A stretch of 64,000 nt of DNA from Geosiphon pyriformis (taxonomy: Eukaryota > Glomeromycota > Glomeromycetes > Archaeosporales > Geosiphonaceae): assembly GCA_016748015.1 (NCBI GenBank), contig JAAOMT010000263.1:7899-71898 (forward strand), in the 5' to 3' direction. Below the pieces are notes generated by a model that was not told the origin of the DNA, ran no database searches, and worked only from the letters and a program-made list of their open reading frames with translations. This document shows, in pieces, positions 62,914 through 64,000 of this stretch (the stretch's first letter is position 1; every line of letters starts with the position of its first letter). The translations under genes and the position numbers were made by a program.

Positions 62914-63240
62914 GTTATTTTATAGTATCAAATTATATTTCTCTTCTCGAAACAAATAATTGATTAAGCAACGTCAATAGATTTCAAGCAGTTTTAACAC
63001 TTTAAAAAGCTTATTTTTGAAAGTATGACTCATAAATAGTACATTATTATTCTAATTTTGCTTTAAAAATTTACAGTTGCCTCTATCAAAATTTGCTTTT
63101 CTCAGGACTTCTTGTGCTGGCCGGTAAAGACAACTATTCGGTTGAAAAAATTTAAATTCCAATGACATCTAGGCTAAATCGATCATATATTTAATGGATT
63201 TTCGAATGGAAATACTTTGCTCAAACATATTTCCTGCTCA

Positions 63241-64000
63241 AAAGATTGAAATATTGTTTATAGAAGAAAGCTTTTTATCAATTTTTTGAAGATAAAGAAA
63301 AAGTCATATTGTCAGCTATGTTAGATTTGGAAAAAGTTAAATTTGTAATAGTGAAAAGATTCAGCAAACTTCAACTGTTTTTTAACATACTTGAAATTGA
63401 GTTTAGAACTTCTTTTTCTCAAAATTCAAATTTACAATCAGAGATGATAACAACGACTTGAAAAAGCGAATCCATTTTTAAAGACAGACTAGAAAATTTG
63501 GGCTAAAATGGGATGGACCATTGCTGCTGAAAAATGGTGCACATAAACTGAAACTAGATAACAAAAATACATGTACTTGAGATATAAAAGAAAAAATTAT
63601 ATATTTGTTCTCATGTCTTTAGGTTAATTAATTTTTTTTTGAATATACTGTGAATATAAAACATTCCCGTTGTTACCATCCACCAATGACAATTTTACCC
63701 GCGAGAATTAACATTTTGGCCAAATGATATCGATAAAATCAGAGGGTAGGATGTATTCTTTCAGGGGTAAAAAATTTTTACACAAATTCAAAAAATCATT
63801 TTGCATTATAAATGGCTTTTCAACTGAAATTGTTTTCATACACATCAATATTATTAACTTATGAATAATAAATTTGGGTTTATCATCATTTTCAAATTTT
63901 CTAGAAATTTCACTAAATTATGCAACAAAAAAACTTCTAATATCAATATTTTCATTTTCATTAGGGAGTTTAGCCTTGATTAATTTGAAAAAACTCTATT
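63241..64000. other. Right end of window, no gene recognised
   Basis: Minus-strand pieces such as SLISDCKFEF are protein-like but too short and interrupted to name; they may belong to the same degraded gene as the RhoGEF-like remnant. Confidence 0.35.

Noticed and set aside
1-64000. tRNA, rRNA or CRISPR features
   Set aside because: Scanned by eye for B-box-like GGTTCGA words (found only in the repeat blocks at about 8065 and 11113) and for regular repeat-spacer arrays; none is convincing.

Overview
This window looks like nuclear DNA of an early-diverging fungus, most likely an arbuscular mycorrhizal (Glomeromycotina) species such as a Rhizophagus relative. The reasons are very high A+T content, genes with many short introns, a family of BTB-BACK-TLDc proteins scattered as intact and dead copies, a fungal Zn2Cys6 regulator, and decayed LINE, pogo-like and Tc1-like elements of the sort that fill such genomes. 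The species is an inference; no marker gene is present.

Layout. 1-167 is the start of a BTB gene that runs off the left edge. 3218-4373 is a six-exon gene for a small coiled-coil, tail-anchored protein. 7.4-17.1 kb is a graveyard of old transposons: a probable terminal-repeat element (about 8.03-11.2 kb) and a LINE in plus orientation whose endonuclease and reverse transcriptase are still readable between about 12.7 and 17.1 kb. 18.8-24.7 kb holds three tandem minus-strand paralogs of a polytopic membrane protein with one intron at a matching position. 27877-29877 is an eleven-exon P2X-like ligand-gated channel. 32.3-37.8 kb holds two BTB-BACK-TLDc pseudogenes facing each other, joined by a nearly identical 775-bp inverted repeat. 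41.2-41.8 kb is a Tc1-like relic and 42.3 kb a long hairpin. 45371-47620 is an intronless Zn2Cys6 transcription factor with a polyglutamine start. 53.3-56.6 kb has a decayed and then an intact BTB-BACK-TLDc gene. 56871-57562 is a short pogo-like element, 59.4-60.4 kb a second, higher-GC LINE fragment, and 62.7-62.9 kb an exon-like RhoGEF remnant. The rest is A+T-rich sequence in which I recognise no gene.

Genes likely to be working: the tail-anchored protein, the three membrane paralogs, the P2X-like channel, the transcription factor, the BTB-BACK-TLDc gene at 55-56.6 kb and probably the one cut at the left edge. They do not form a pathway. The strongest common thread is the BTB-BACK-TLDc family: five copies, three of which share an upstream block of about 45 bp with a palindromic core. 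Exon joins were worked out by eye from splice sites and reading phase. No database search or computation was run.
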